From contig NZ_QQGD01000007.1 of assembly GCF_003490935.1 (NCBI RefSeq), positions 26,623-90,622 on the forward strand: 64,000 bases of DNA. The letters run 5' to 3'. The position numbers were made by a program, and so were the translations under genes. The stretch is from Haemophilus haemolyticus_M (GTDB lineage: Bacteria > Pseudomonadota > Gammaproteobacteria > Enterobacterales > Pasteurellaceae). Below, in pieces: positions 8,090-17,065 of this stretch. Under the pieces are notes generated by a model. That model was given only the letters and a program-made list of their open reading frames with translations. It did not search any database and was not told the DNA's origin. How positions within the stretch are numbered: the first letter of the stretch is position 1; each line of letters opens with the position of its first letter.

Positions 8090-9532
8090 ATGTTTGGACC
8101 ATTCAAACCCGCTCCGCATATTGCGGAACTTCCAGCGGAAAAAATTGATTCCACGTATAAACGCTTACGTTGGCAAGTATTCGCAGGTATCTTCTTTGGT
8201 TATGCCGCATACTATTTCGTGCGTGCAAACTTTGACTTAGCACAACCTGGTTTAATTCAAGCTGGTCTTTATACAAAAGCTGAGCTTGGTGTAATCGGTT
8301 CTGCAGCTGGTCTTGCTTACGGTTTATCAAAATTCGTAATGGCTGGTATGTCTGACCGTTCTAACCCTCGTGTATTCCTACCATTTGGTTTATTACTATC
8401 TGGTTTATGTATGACCTTAATGGGTCTATTCCCATGGGCAACCTCTGGCATCGCTATCATGTGGGCGATGATCTTCTTAAATGGCTGGTTCCAAGGTATG
8501 GGATGGCCTCCATGTGGCCGTACTATGGTGCACTGGTGGTCTAAATCTGAACGCGGTACTATCGTGTCAATTTGGAATACTGCGCACAATATCGGTGGTA
8601 TGATGCCTGGTGCAATGGTGTTATTAGCTAGTGCAATTTTCTTCAGCACTCACGGTATTGAAGCACAAGCAAAAGACATCTGGCAACAATCTTTATACTA
8701 CCCTGGTATTGCAGCAATGATCTGTGCAATTCCTGTGTACTTCGTCATGCGTGATACTCCACAATCTTGTGGTTTACCATCAATTGAAAAATGGCGTAAT
8801 GACTACCCAGATGACTATAACGAAAAAACTTACGAAAACGATTTAACTGCAAAAGAAATCTTCGTAACTTATGTATTAAAAAACAAATTGTTATGGTACA
8901 TCGCGATTGCTAACGTATTCGTCTATTTAATCCGCTACGGCGTATTAAAATGGTCTCCAGTTTACTTGAGCGAAGTAAAACACTTCAACATCAAAGGTAC
9001 CGCATGGGCATACACCATCTATGAATTAGCAGCGGTTCCAGGTACATTATTATGTGGTTGGGTATCAGATAAAGTATTCAAAGGTAAACGTGGTTTAACC
9101 GGCTTCATCTTCATGATCTTAACCACTGCAGCAGTTGTTGCGTACTGGATGAACCCAGCTACACCAGAAGCTGAATTAGCAAACTACAGCGCATGGTATC
9201 AAAACCCATACCAATTAACTGACTTCATTTTAATGACTTTAATCGGGTTCTTAATCTATGGTCCTGTAATGTTAATCGGTTTACATGCTCTTGAGTTAGC
9301 ACCGAAAAAAGCAGCAGGTACTGCAGCAGGTTTCACCGGTTTATTCGGTTACTTAGGTGGTACAGTTTCTGCATCTGCAGTTATCGGTTGGGCTGCTCAA
9401 CATTACGGATGGGACGGTGGTTTCTACGTAATGATCGGCGGTGGTGTATTAGCGGTGTTATTACTCTTAATCGTAATGGTTGAAGAAGGAAAACACAAAG
9501 CGAAATTAGGCGATACCTACGGTACTAAATAA
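8090..9532 (+). CDS. glpT: Glycerol-3-phosphate:phosphate antiporter
   Basis: A 480-residue major facilitator superfamily protein with about 12 membrane segments. It imports sn-glycerol-3-phosphate in exchange for inorganic phosphate across the inner membrane. The early segment with YAAYYFVRANFDLA and the later GMGWPPCGRTMVHWWSKSER are hallmarks of the GlpT/UhpT organophosphate antiporters. The frame can be read five codons further upstream (8075), but the ATG at 8090 follows GGAG and fits the family. It is the first gene of the plus-strand glp block and is followed by a strong terminator. Confidence 0.96.
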   Translation: MFGPFKPAPHIAELPAEKIDSTYKRLRWQVFAGIFFGYAAYYFVRANFDLAQPGLIQAGLYTKAELGVIGSAAGLAYGLSKFVMAGMSDRSNPRVFLPFGLLLSGLCMTLMGLFPWATSGIAIMWAMIFLNGWFQGMGWPPCGRTMVHWWSKSERGTIVSIWNTAHNIGGMMPGAMVLLASAIFFSTHGIEAQAKDIWQQSLYYPGIAAMICAIPVYFVMRDTPQSCGLPSIEKWRNDYPDDYNEKTYENDLTAKEIFVTYVLKNKLLWYIAIANVFVYLIRYGVLKWSPVYLSEVKHFNIKGTAWAYTIYELAAVPGTLLCGWVSDKVFKGKRGLTGFIFMILTTAAVVAYWMNPATPEAELANYSAWYQNPYQLTDFILMTLIGFLIYGPVMLIGLHALELAPKKAAGTAAGFTGLFGYLGGTVSASAVIGWAAQHYGWDGGFYVMIGGGVLAVLLLLIVMVEEGKHKAKLGDTYGTK

Positions 9533-9540
9533 TTAGCTTA

Positions 9541-9576
9541 AAAAAGGCGACGGGCAAATTGCTTAGTCGCCTTTTT
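9541..9576 (+). terminator. Terminator of glpT
   Basis: An 11-bp stem AAAAAGGCGAC / GTCGCCTTTTT followed by T residues, 9 bases after the glpT stop. It separates glpT from glpQ. Confidence 0.85.
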
Positions 9577-9625
9577 TGTAACTAAAATCTAAAAAATTTA
9601 CCGCACTCTTAAGGAGAAAATACTT

Positions 9626-10720
9626 ATGAAACTTAAAACTTTAGCACTTTCTCTATTAGCAGCTGGTGTACTTGCCGGTTGCAGCAGCCATTCATCAAGC
9701 ATGGCAAACACCCAAATGAAATCAGACAAAATCATTATTGCTCACCGTGGTGCCAGCGGTTATTTACCAGAGCATACTTTAGAATCTAAAGCACTTGCGT
9801 TTGCACAACATGCTGATTATTTAGAGCAAGATTTAGCAATGACTAAAGATGGTCGTTTAGTGGTTATTCACGATCACTTTTTAGATGGTTTGACTGATGT
9901 AGCGAAAAAATTCCCACATCGTCACCGCAAAGATGGTCGTTACTATGTAATCGACTTTACCTTAAAAGAAATTCAAAGTTTAGAAATGACAGAAAACTTT
10001 GAAACTAAAGATGGCAAACAAGCACAAGTTTATCCTGGTCGTTTCCCACTTTGGAAATCACACTTCAGAATTCACACCTTTGAAGATGAAATTGAATTTA
10101 TCCAAGGCTTAGAAAAATCGACTGGCAAAAAAGTAGGGATTTATCCAGAAATCAAAGCACCTTGGTTCCACCATCAAAATGGCAAAGATATTGCCGCTGA
10201 AACGCTCAAAGTATTGAAAAAATATGGCTATGATAAGAAAACCGATATGGTTTACTTACAAACTTTCGACTTTAATGAGTTAAAACGTATCAAAACAGAA
10301 TTACTTCCAAAAATGGGCATGGATTTGAAATTAGTTCAATTAGTGGCTTATACGGATTGGAAAGAAACGCAAGAAAAAGATGCGAAAGGTAAATGGGTAA
10401 ACTACGATTACGATTGGATGTTTAAACCAGGTGCAATGGCAGAAGTGGTAAAATATGCTGATGGTGTTGGTCCGGGTTGGTATATGTTAGTAGATAAAGA
10501 ACAATCTAAACCAGGCAACATTGTATACACACCATTAGTAAAAGAGCTTGCTCAATACAAAGTTGAACTTCATCCATATACAGTGCGTAAAGACGCGTTG
10601 CCAGAATTCTTCACAGATGTAAATCAAATGTACGATGCATTATTGAATAAATCAGGTGCAACAGGCGTATTTACTGATTTCCCAGATACTGGAGTGGAAT
10701 TCTTAAAAGGGAAAAAATAA
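9626..10720 (+). CDS. glpQ: Glycerophosphodiester phosphodiesterase, protein D lipoprotein
   Basis: A 364-residue lipoprotein, protein D (hpd) of Haemophilus. A signal peptide ends in the lipobox LAGC (Cys19), so the mature protein is lipidated. The GDPD motifs are clear: AHRGASGYLPEHT, then EQDLAMTKDG and VIHDH. It splits glycerophosphodiesters to glycerol-3-phosphate and alcohols; in H. influenzae it helps take choline from host lipids for LOS decoration. It differs from the H. influenzae sequence I remember at several residues, which is one hint of a sister species. It lies between glpT and glpF with its own terminator. Confidence 0.97.
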   Translation: MKLKTLALSLLAAGVLAGCSSHSSSMANTQMKSDKIIIAHRGASGYLPEHTLESKALAFAQHADYLEQDLAMTKDGRLVVIHDHFLDGLTDVAKKFPHRHRKDGRYYVIDFTLKEIQSLEMTENFETKDGKQAQVYPGRFPLWKSHFRIHTFEDEIEFIQGLEKSTGKKVGIYPEIKAPWFHHQNGKDIAAETLKVLKKYGYDKKTDMVYLQTFDFNELKRIKTELLPKMGMDLKLVQLVAYTDWKETQEKDAKGKWVNYDYDWMFKPGAMAEVVKYADGVGPGWYMLVDKEQSKPGNIVYTPLVKELAQYKVELHPYTVRKDALPEFFTDVNQMYDALLNKSGATGVFTDFPDTGVEFLKGKK

Positions 10721-10730
10721 TATCCCTCAC

Positions 10731-10756
10731 AACCGTGGGTAAACATACCCACGGTT
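10731..10756 (+). terminator. Hairpin terminator after glpQ
   Basis: An 11-bp perfect stem AACCGTGGGTA / TACCCACGGTT with a 4-base loop, 10 bases after the glpQ stop. No long T run follows, so termination may be partial. The 195 bases to glpF contain two more small hairpins (near 10784 and 10817) and an AAGGAGG stretch with no obvious ORF. Confidence 0.6.
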
Positions 10757-10950
10757 AACTAGGTTTCCATATCGTAGAAGCCAAAAGTTACTCTAACAGA
10801 GTGACATCATAGTCAATCTAGGTGTTCTAACCTAGAATTCAAATAAGGAGGCTATTTCAAAACACTCCGTATTCTTTTTTAATAGATTCTTCTTCCCTTT
10901 TATTTAGGGAAAACACCCTTCATTTCAACCGCACTTCTAAGGAGTGATCT

Positions 10951-11745
10951 ATGGATAAATCATTAAAAGCGAACTGTATCGGCGAGTTTTTAGGTACAGC
11001 CTTATTGATTTTCTTTGGTGTGGGCTGCGTTGCAGCACTAAAAGTAGCAGGCGCTAGTTTTGGCTTGTGGGAAATCAGCATTATGTGGGGGATGGGCGTT
11101 GCACTTGCAGTATATGCAACAGCTGGTTTATCTGGTGCACATCTAAACCCAGCAGTAACCATTGCCCTTTGGAAATTTGCTTGCTTTGACGGCAAAAAAG
11201 TAATTCCTTACATCATTTCACAAATGCTCGGCGCATTCTTTGCTGCAGCATTAGTTTATGCCTTATACCGCAATGTTTTTATTGATTATGAAACAGCCCA
11301 CAACATTGTTCGTGGTACACAAGAAAGTTTAAGCCTTGCGGGTACATTCTCCACTTATCCTCATCCAAGTTTAAGCATTGGTGGAGCCTTTGCTGTGGAA
11401 TTTGTGATTACTGCAATTCTTATGGCATTAATTATGGCATTAACTGACGATGGAAACGGTGTACCTCGTGGTCCACTTGCGCCATTATTAATTGGTGTAT
11501 TAATCGCAGTTCTCGGCGGTGCCATGGGCCCATTGACAGGTTTTGCCATGAATCCAGCACGTGACTTCGGACCAAAATTCTTTGCTTATCTCGCTGGCTG
11601 GGGCGAACTCGCTTTAACTGGCGGACGTGAAATCCCTTATTTTATCGTTCCAATGGTTGCACCTGTTTTAGGCGCATTAGCTGGTGCATGGTTATACAAA
11701 AAAGCAATTGGCGGCAATTTACCTTGTAATTGCGGCTGCGAATAA
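10951..11745 (+). CDS. glpF: Glycerol uptake facilitator (aquaglyceroporin)
   Basis: A 264-residue MIP-family channel for glycerol diffusion across the inner membrane. Both half-helix NPA motifs are present: HLNPAVT (66-68) and, near residue 200, AMNPARD, whose trailing R-D is typical of glycerol facilitators rather than water-only aquaporins. It is followed after 20 bp by glpK, so imported glycerol is phosphorylated at once. The C-terminus ends in a short cysteine-rich tail (PCNCGCE), seen but of unknown role. Confidence 0.97.
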   Translation: MDKSLKANCIGEFLGTALLIFFGVGCVAALKVAGASFGLWEISIMWGMGVALAVYATAGLSGAHLNPAVTIALWKFACFDGKKVIPYIISQMLGAFFAAALVYALYRNVFIDYETAHNIVRGTQESLSLAGTFSTYPHPSLSIGGAFAVEFVITAILMALIMALTDDGNGVPRGPLAPLLIGVLIAVLGGAMGPLTGFAMNPARDFGPKFFAYLAGWGELALTGGREIPYFIVPMVAPVLGALAGAWLYKKAIGGNLPCNCGCE

Positions 11746-11765
11746 TTATTTGAAGGAGTAATACT

Positions 11766-13277
11766 ATGACAGACAAAAAATACATCATTGCATTAGACCA
11801 AGGCACAACAAGCTCTCGCGCAGTATTATTAGATCATAATGCGAATGTGGTTGAAATTGCACAACGTGAATTTACCCAAATCTACCCTCGAGCTGGTTGG
11901 GTAGAACATAATCCAATGGAAATTTGGGCAACTCAAAGCTCAACCTTAAACGAAGTCGTTGCCAAAGCAGGCATTACATCTGATGAAATCGCTGCTATCG
12001 GTATCACCAACCAACGTGAAACCACCATTGTATGGGAAAAAGCAACCGGTACACCTGTTTATAACGCTATCGTTTGGCAATGTCGCCGTACAGCAGACAT
12101 TACCGATAAATTAAAAGCCGATGGCCATGAAGAATACATTCGTAATACCACAGGCTTGGTGGTTGACCCTTACTTCTCTGGTACAAAAGTAAAATGGATT
12201 TTGGATAACGTTGAAGGTGCTAGAGAAAAAGCAGAACGAGGCGAATTATTATTTGGTACCGTTGATACTTGGCTTGTATGGAAACTGACTCAAGGCCGAG
12301 TGCACGTAACCGATTATACCAATGCATCTCGTACCATGTTATTCAACATTCACACCAAACAATGGGATGACAAGATGCTTGAAATCTTGAATATTCCACG
12401 TTCAATGTTACCTGAAGTGCGTAATTCTTCTGAAATTTACGGCCAAACCAATATCGGTGGTAAAGGCGGTGTTCGTATTCCTGTTGCTGGGATTGCTGGT
12501 GACCAACAGGCTGCACTTTACGGACATCTTTGCGTACATTCAGGTCAAGCCAAAAACACTTATGGCACAGGTTGCTTTATGTTACTCCACACAGGTAACA
12601 AAGCTATTACATCCAAAAATGGACTACTCACAACCATCGCTTGTAATGCAAAAGGCGAACCAGAATATGCCTTAGAAGGTTCTGTATTTATCGCGGGTGC
12701 ATCAATCCAATGGCTCCGTGATGAACTCAAAATTGTTCACGATAGTTTTGACTCTGAATACTTCGCTCAAAAAGTGACTGATAGTAATGGCGTATATGTT
12801 GTTCCAGCTTTCACAGGTTTAGGTGCACCATATTGGGATCCATATGCGCGCGGTGCAATTTTTGGCCTTTCTCGCGGTGCAAACCGTAATCATATTGTTC
12901 GTGCAACCTTAGAATCTATTGCTTACCAAACCCGTGATGTCTTAGAGGCTATGCAATCAGATTCTGGTGAACGCTTACAATATCTTCGTGTAGATGGTGG
13001 CGCAACCAACAATAACTTCTTAATGCAATTCCAAGCTGACATTTTAGATGTAAATGTTGAACGCCCTGTCGTGAAAGAAGTAACCGCTCTAGGTGCCGCT
13101 TACCTTGCTGGTTTAGCAACAGGCTTCTGGAAAGATTTAGACGAGCTTCGCGATAAAGCCCGTGTAGAACGCACCTTTAGTCCGGACAGCGACAATGAAA
13201 AACGCGAACGTCGCTACAAAGGCTGGAAAAAAGCAGTTAAACGCTCATTAGAATGGGCAAAAGAAGATGAAGAATAA
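11766..13277 (+). CDS. glpK: Glycerol kinase
   Basis: A 503-residue FGGY-family kinase that makes sn-glycerol-3-phosphate from glycerol and ATP. The N-terminal phosphate loop DQGTTSSRA, the central GDQQAALYG and the C-terminal VDGGATNNNFLMQFQ are all intact. It forms a unit with glpF. Its product feeds GlpABC or phospholipid synthesis. In enterobacteria GlpK is inhibited by fructose-1,6-bisphosphate and EIIA-Glc; that regulation is not visible here. It ends at a terminator shared with gpt. Confidence 0.97.
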   Translation: MTDKKYIIALDQGTTSSRAVLLDHNANVVEIAQREFTQIYPRAGWVEHNPMEIWATQSSTLNEVVAKAGITSDEIAAIGITNQRETTIVWEKATGTPVYNAIVWQCRRTADITDKLKADGHEEYIRNTTGLVVDPYFSGTKVKWILDNVEGAREKAERGELLFGTVDTWLVWKLTQGRVHVTDYTNASRTMLFNIHTKQWDDKMLEILNIPRSMLPEVRNSSEIYGQTNIGGKGGVRIPVAGIAGDQQAALYGHLCVHSGQAKNTYGTGCFMLLHTGNKAITSKNGLLTTIACNAKGEPEYALEGSVFIAGASIQWLRDELKIVHDSFDSEYFAQKVTDSNGVYVVPAFTGLGAPYWDPYARGAIFGLSRGANRNHIVRATLESIAYQTRDVLEAMQSDSGERLQYLRVDGGATNNNFLMQFQADILDVNVERPVVKEVTALGAAYLAGLATGFWKDLDELRDKARVERTFSPDSDNEKRERRYKGWKKAVKRSLEWAKEDEE

Positions 13278-13303
13278 TTTATAAATTAATTCTCATACAA
13301 AAA

Positions 13304-13334
13304 AGCGGTCAAAACTTCTTTTATTTTGACCGCT
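13304..13334. terminator. Bidirectional terminator, glpK / gpt
   Basis: An 11-bp stem AGCGGTCAAAA / TTTTGACCGCT between convergent genes, with A/T runs on both sides. Confidence 0.8.
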
Positions 13335-13359
13335 CTTTTATTTTGTATCTGTATAAAAA

Positions 13360-13827
13360 TTATTTTCTAGAGAGAGGTGGAACAAAGGTCAAACCTAAAT
13401 CCCAAGGTTGCTCAATCCAAGTATTTTGTGGAATATCAATCACGTAATCATCCACTAATTCTGCACCTGCAGGTTTTGCAAATACAGTCACAAATTTTGC
13501 ATTAGGGTACATTTGACGAATCGCACGCGCTGTATTACCCGTATCAACTAAATCGTCTACCACGATAAACCCTTCACCGCCATTTGGTACTTTAGCAGCA
13601 TGAAGAACTTGTAATTCACCTTGATTGTTATGATCGTGATAACTTGCGATACAAACAGTCTCAATATGGCGAAGACCTAACTCACGAGCCAAAACAGCTG
13701 CTGGAAATAAACCACCGCGACTCACCGCAATAATACCTTTCCATTGAGAAGCCGGAAGTAAACGTTCAGATAATTTGCGGGCATGCATTTGGAACATATC
13801 CCAAGTCACCACATATTTTTCGCTCAT
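13360..13827 (-). CDS. gpt: Xanthine-guanine phosphoribosyltransferase
   Basis: A 155-residue type I phosphoribosyltransferase that salvages guanine and xanthine with PRPP. The PRPP loop is VVDDLVDTGNTA near residue 95, and the substrate lid region is IAVSRGGLFPAAVLARELG. Length and sequence fit E. coli Gpt. It is divergent from pepD over about 100 bp and convergent with glpK. As I recall, H. influenzae Rd has two gpt copies flanking this general region; only one is seen here. Confidence 0.93.
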   Translation of the reverse strand: MSEKYVVTWDMFQMHARKLSERLLPASQWKGIIAVSRGGLFPAAVLARELGLRHIETVCIASYHDHNNQGELQVLHAAKVPNGGEGFIVVDDLVDTGNTARAIRQMYPNAKFVTVFAKPAGAELVDDYVIDIPQNTWIEQPWDLGLTFVPPLSRK

Positions 13828-13933
13828 AATTGCACCTTAGAAATTTATCGATAAATAAAAATTGCGTAAGGATAACCCGAAATGGCGTTTTATGCTATTA
13901 TTTCACGAAATTTTTCAGTAAAAAGGAGTGACT

Positions 13934-15388
13934 ATGTCTGAAATTACAACACTTAAACCAGCATTACTGTGGAAATGGTTCGATCAAATCTGTGCAATCC
14001 CTCACCCTTCTCATCATGAAGATGCGTTAGCTAACTTTATTGTAAATTGCGCGAAAGAAAAGAATTTTTTTGTTGAACGTGATGAAGTGGGGAATGTCCT
14101 CATTCGTAAACCCGCTACGAAAGGAATGGAAAATCACACGCCAGTTGTTCTACAAGCCCATCTAGATATGGTGCCTCAGGCTAATGAAGGCAACCCACAT
14201 GATTTTACCAAAGATCCTATTCAACCTTATATTGACGGGGAATGGGTGAAAGCGCGAGGTACAACATTAGGATCTGACAATGGTATCGGTTTAGCCTCTA
14301 CGTTAGCGGTACTAGAAAGCAATGATTTAGCTCATCCACCTCTTGAAGTGCTTTTAACAATGACTGAAGAAACCGGCATGGATGGAGCAAAAGGTTTACG
14401 TCATAACTGGTTACAATCTGAAATTTTAATTAATACAGATACCGAAGAAATTGGCGAAATTTACATTGGTTGTGCGGGCGGGATTAACGCAAACTTTGAA
14501 ATTCCAGTTCAATATGAAACCAATCCGTTTGAGCACAGCGCACAAATCACCCTTAAAGGTTTACGTGGCGGCCACTCTGGTGGCGATATCCATACAGGGC
14601 GTGCAAATGCAATCAAAGTATTAGCACGAGTATTAGCAAAACTCTCTCAAAATGAACCGCACTTTACTCTCTCTGAAATTCGTGGTGGCTCAATTCGTAA
14701 TGCAATTCCTCGAGAAGCTGTAGCCGTATTAGCCTTTAATGGTGATATAAAAGCTATGGAAAGTGCGGTAGAAAATCTAGCGGTTGTTCTTAAAGAAGAA
14801 TTAGCAATTGCAGAACCTAATTTCACACTTTTTGTAGAATCAGCAGAAAAAGCCCCTACCGTATTCACCGCACAAAGTACTCAAACGGTAATTAACGCAC
14901 TCAACGTATTACCAAACGGCGTAATCCGCAATAGTGATGTAGTTAAAAATGTTGTAGAAAGTTCATTAAGCGTTGGCGTATTGAAAACAGAAGGTTATGT
15001 TGTAAAAAGCACCATTTTAGTTCGTTCATTAATTGAAAGCGGTAAATATTACGTAACAGAAATGCTTAGCTCACTTGCAATCTTAACAAATGCAAAAGTT
15101 GAGTTTTCTGCGCCTTATCCGGGCTGGCAACCTGTAAATGATTCAACTATCTTGGACGTTACTCGCAAACATTATGCTGAAGTGCTAGGCGAGCAACCTG
15201 TAGTGAAAGTCATTCACGCAGGATTAGAATGTGGTCTTTTAAAGGAACATTATCCACACATAGAAATGATTTCTATCGGGCCAACAATTCGAAATGCTCA
15301 CTCACCAGATGAGAAAGTGGAAATTGCAACGGTGCAAACCTATTGGGATTTATTGACGAGAGTATTAGCGGACATTCCAGCAAAGTAA
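13934..15388 (+). CDS. pepD: Aminoacyl-histidine dipeptidase (peptidase D)
   Basis: A 484-residue M20-type metallopeptidase (cytosol nonspecific dipeptidase, carnosinase-like). Metal and catalytic residues are visible: H76 and D78 (AHLDMV), D115 (GSDNGIG), E145/E146 (TEETGMDG) and the late H in RNAHSPDE. The frame can begin at a GTG six bases upstream, but the ATG at 13934 follows AAGGAG and is chosen. It is the last gene before the integrated element; its terminator is intact. Confidence 0.95.
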   Translation: MSEITTLKPALLWKWFDQICAIPHPSHHEDALANFIVNCAKEKNFFVERDEVGNVLIRKPATKGMENHTPVVLQAHLDMVPQANEGNPHDFTKDPIQPYIDGEWVKARGTTLGSDNGIGLASTLAVLESNDLAHPPLEVLLTMTEETGMDGAKGLRHNWLQSEILINTDTEEIGEIYIGCAGGINANFEIPVQYETNPFEHSAQITLKGLRGGHSGGDIHTGRANAIKVLARVLAKLSQNEPHFTLSEIRGGSIRNAIPREAVAVLAFNGDIKAMESAVENLAVVLKEELAIAEPNFTLFVESAEKAPTVFTAQSTQTVINALNVLPNGVIRNSDVVKNVVESSLSVGVLKTEGYVVKSTILVRSLIESGKYYVTEMLSSLAILTNAKVEFSAPYPGWQPVNDSTILDVTRKHYAEVLGEQPVVKVIHAGLECGLLKEHYPHIEMISIGPTIRNAHSPDEKVEIATVQTYWDLLTRVLADIPAK

Positions 15389-15408
15389 TCTAGTATTAAT
15401 CGAAAAGG

Positions 15409-15445
15409 GCGGTCAAAATTAAAAACGGTTTTGACCGCTTTTATT
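15409..15445 (+). terminator. Terminator of pepD
   Basis: A 10-bp stem GCGGTCAAAA / TTTTGACCGC followed by TTTTATTTTT, 20 bases past the pepD stop. Confidence 0.85.
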
Positions 15446-15484
15446 TTTATAGACAATAGAAATGATAAAAATGAAATATATAGA

Positions 15485-15509
15485 ATTGGCGGAGGGAATG
15501 GGAGTTGAA
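15485..15509. repeat. Left attachment site of the element
   Basis: About 25 bases repeat the 3' end of the selenocysteine tRNA gene at 30079-30104 in the same orientation (TTGGCGGAGGG, then AATGGGAGT and GAA). Two differences exist: one G fewer in the G run and T instead of C before GAA. It is the expected displaced copy of the attachment core and marks the left border of the 14.6-kb element. Confidence 0.8.
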
Positions 15510-15560
15510 TTTCATCTCTAACATAATGAAAGACAAGGATATTATTTTTTAGCATCAAAA

Positions 15561-15583
15561 ATATAGTACAAAATATGGTACTA
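15561..15583. repeat. Possible left integrase arm sites
   Basis: ATAGTACA and GGTACTA close to the left attachment core echo TAGTAC-type motifs beside the right core (29795-29954), including a shared run of about 35 bases at roughly 85% identity. They may be arm-type integrase sites. Confidence 0.4.
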
Positions 15584-15760
15584 AAAAATTTTTTTCGTTG
15601 ATTTTTGATTACTTTTTAATCAAATTTGAAAGCAACCCTAAATGATGATTTACCCGTGCCAAAAATCAAACTTTAAACATCTTAACCACGTAATGATAGC
15701 TCACTATCTTTTATAGTAAAAAATAAAAATTTTCGCGGGAGATTTTTTTTGTGAAGTTTA

Positions 15761-15904
15761 ATCACTTATTCACTTCTAACGGTCATTTTTCACTGTAAGC
15801 ATTTGATTATAAAAGACAAAAAGACAAGTGATTAACAAGTGATACACAAGTGATAAAGTGATTAATGAAAGTGATTTATCACTTTTTTTGCCATTTAATC
15901 ACTT
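15761..15904. repeat. Left iteron cluster, AAGTGAT (candidate replication origin)
   Basis: Five direct copies of AAGTGAT start at 15826, 15837, 15848, 15856 and 15869 (steps of 11, 11, 8 and 13 bases), with inverted copies at 15761, 15878 and 15898 and a variant at 15769. The surrounding DNA is very AT-rich. The same heptamer clusters again at 28351-28450. P4 alpha protein recognises iterons at ori and at a distant crr; this pair of clusters looks like the same arrangement. Confidence 0.65.
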
Positions 15905-16052
15905 CTAGCCACCAGCAAAAAAGAAAAATGCGATCTATTTGACAAATTTTCTAATTCACAAAGGGAAGGAATAAAGTGGCGTTATTTTAGCCTCTTTATA
16001 TTATTTTATACTCTCTATGTATAATTATACGCTTAATGTATAAAAATTTATC

Positions 16053-16244
16053 CTATCCCTGCTGATTTAGCCATTGTTCTATATCCTCCGCACTAGCTAA
16101 ATTTGGTATTGTGTCAAAATCATCATTTACGCGTTGCGTTATTCTCTCTAAATCATAAGTAAAAGAATAGTGATTGATTTTACCAGCCTGTGTAAGCTCT
16201 GTTTTTAATAACTCTACAAGTGGTTTGGGTTTAGATACTTTCAT
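16053..16244 (-). CDS. Unknown 63-residue protein
   Basis: I do not recognise this protein. It is hydrophilic with a slightly basic N-terminus (MKVSKPKP) and an acidic C-terminal half ending EDIEQWLNQQG. It is the last gene of the element before the left iterons and lies downstream of the toxin-antitoxin pair but behind a terminator, so it has its own transcript. Its start has only a weak ribosome site. Just upstream (16254-16287) is a set of AACGCAA/TTGCGTT repeats that could control it. A small antitoxin or a replication accessory is possible but not supported. Confidence 0.5.
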   Translation of the reverse strand: MKVSKPKPLVELLKTELTQAGKINHYSFTYDLERITQRVNDDFDTIPNLASAEDIEQWLNQQG

Positions 16245-16253
16245 AACTCAAGG

Positions 16254-16294
16254 AACGCAATTTTTAAATATTGCGTTAGTTAACGCATTTTTTT
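16254..16294. promoter_or_regulatory. Overlapping hairpins upstream of the 63-residue gene
   Basis: AACGCAA (16254-16260) can pair with TTGCGTT (16271-16277), or TGCGTTA (16272-16278) with TAACGCA (16281-16287). The second hairpin is followed on the plus strand by seven Ts, so it could stop rightward transcripts entering from pepD. As a palindrome it could also be an operator. Confidence 0.4.
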
Positions 16295-16311
16295 CAAGGT
16301 TGTCTATAGTT

Positions 16312-16349
16312 CTCGCGCGCGTGCGCGCGTACTGGTCAAAAAACTCAAT
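16312..16349. repeat. CG-alternating module, copy 1
   Basis: CTCGCGCGCGTGCGCGCG followed by TACTGGTC and AAACTCAAT. It shares its plan with 17132-17163 and 25665-25693 and directly adjoins a minus-strand terminator. It is longer in the CG part than the other two copies. Confidence 0.7.
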
Positions 16350-16373
16350 AAAAAAACGCCTAAAGTAGGCGTT
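16350..16373 (-). terminator. Terminator of the antitoxin gene
   Basis: An 8-bp stem AACGCCTA / TAGGCGTT with a 3-base loop and a T run on the minus strand, 30 bases past the antitoxin stop. Confidence 0.8.
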
Positions 16374-16402
16374 CTATCATTAATAGCGTTGATGATTGTT
16401 TA

Positions 16403-16711
16403 TTATATCCCAGCGATAAGCTCAAAGGTTTGCGGGGCTTTATCCACCATGCGCAGCAATAAAGAGGCGTGTGCGCTAGGTTTGGTTTTACCTTGCTCCC
16501 AGCCTTGATAGGTTCTTACACTGGTTCGTAACTTCTGCGCAAAGACAGCTTGAGAAAGGTTTAATTTCTCTCTAATTGCTTTCACTTCCTCTGCCGTAAT
16601 GCTTGCTGGCTCAATTCGTTCACGCGTTTCTGTGCGTAGTGTGATTTTACCTTGTAAATGTTGCTCAAGAGCTTGCGCGCCTTCCATTAAATCGTCAAAT
16701 AAACGGCTCAT
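16403..16711 (-). CDS. Antitoxin, XRE-type helix-turn-helix (HigA/NadS-like)
   Basis: A 102-residue DNA-binding antitoxin. The Cro/C1-type helix-turn-helix lies at about residues 40-80 (REKLNLSQAVFAQKLRTSVRTYQGWEQG, in two pieces). It overlaps the toxin stop by 4 bases (16708-16711) and is downstream of it, the toxin-first order of higBA-type modules. It should bind the toxin and repress the shared promoter at 17086-17113. Cargo of the satellite element, probably aiding its maintenance. Family is clear; the subtype is inferred. Confidence 0.85.
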   Translation of the reverse strand: MSRLFDDLMEGAQALEQHLQGKITLRTETRERIEPASITAEEVKAIREKLNLSQAVFAQKLRTSVRTYQGWEQGKTKPSAHASLLLRMVDKAPQTFELIAGI

Positions 16712-17055
16712 TCTTTCCCCCTTGCCATTGCCTTTAAATTCTCTAATACCACTTTAAATGCGCGTTTCTCGCTTTCGTTTAAGTCTGCTTTTTCTCCTTT
16801 TCCGTAAGCACTAAAAAGCCATATTTGCGCACCGTCTAAAAAGTAGTAATAAATCACCCTTGCGCCACCACGTTTACCTTTATTTCTCTCATTATCTGCA
16901 ATCCTAATTTTTCTCAATCCGCCTGTATTTTGTATCACATCGCCTTTTTCGGGATTTTCTAATAGCTCATTCTGAAAAGTCCGATATTCATCATCAGATA
17001 AATGCACTTTTCTGTAACGCTCAAAGGGTGGTAATTCAATAAACGATAGTTTCAC
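16708..17055 (-). CDS. Toxin, RelE/HigB-like
   Basis: A 115-residue protein of the RelE/ParE toxin superfamily. The typical core is GGLRKIR ... RGGARVIYYYF ... IWLFSAYGKGEK, covering the central beta strands and the basic residues that contact RNA in RelE-like nucleases. It is followed with a 4-base overlap by its XRE antitoxin. Expected to be a ribosome-dependent mRNA endonuclease, but this is family inference. The start at 17055 is the only ATG that keeps the first strand (MKLSFIELPPF). Confidence 0.82.
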   Translation of the reverse strand: MKLSFIELPPFERYRKVHLSDDEYRTFQNELLENPEKGDVIQNTGGLRKIRIADNERNKGKRGGARVIYYYFLDGAQIWLFSAYGKGEKADLNESEKRAFKVVLENLKAMARGKE

Positions 17056-17065
17056 GATAAATAGG

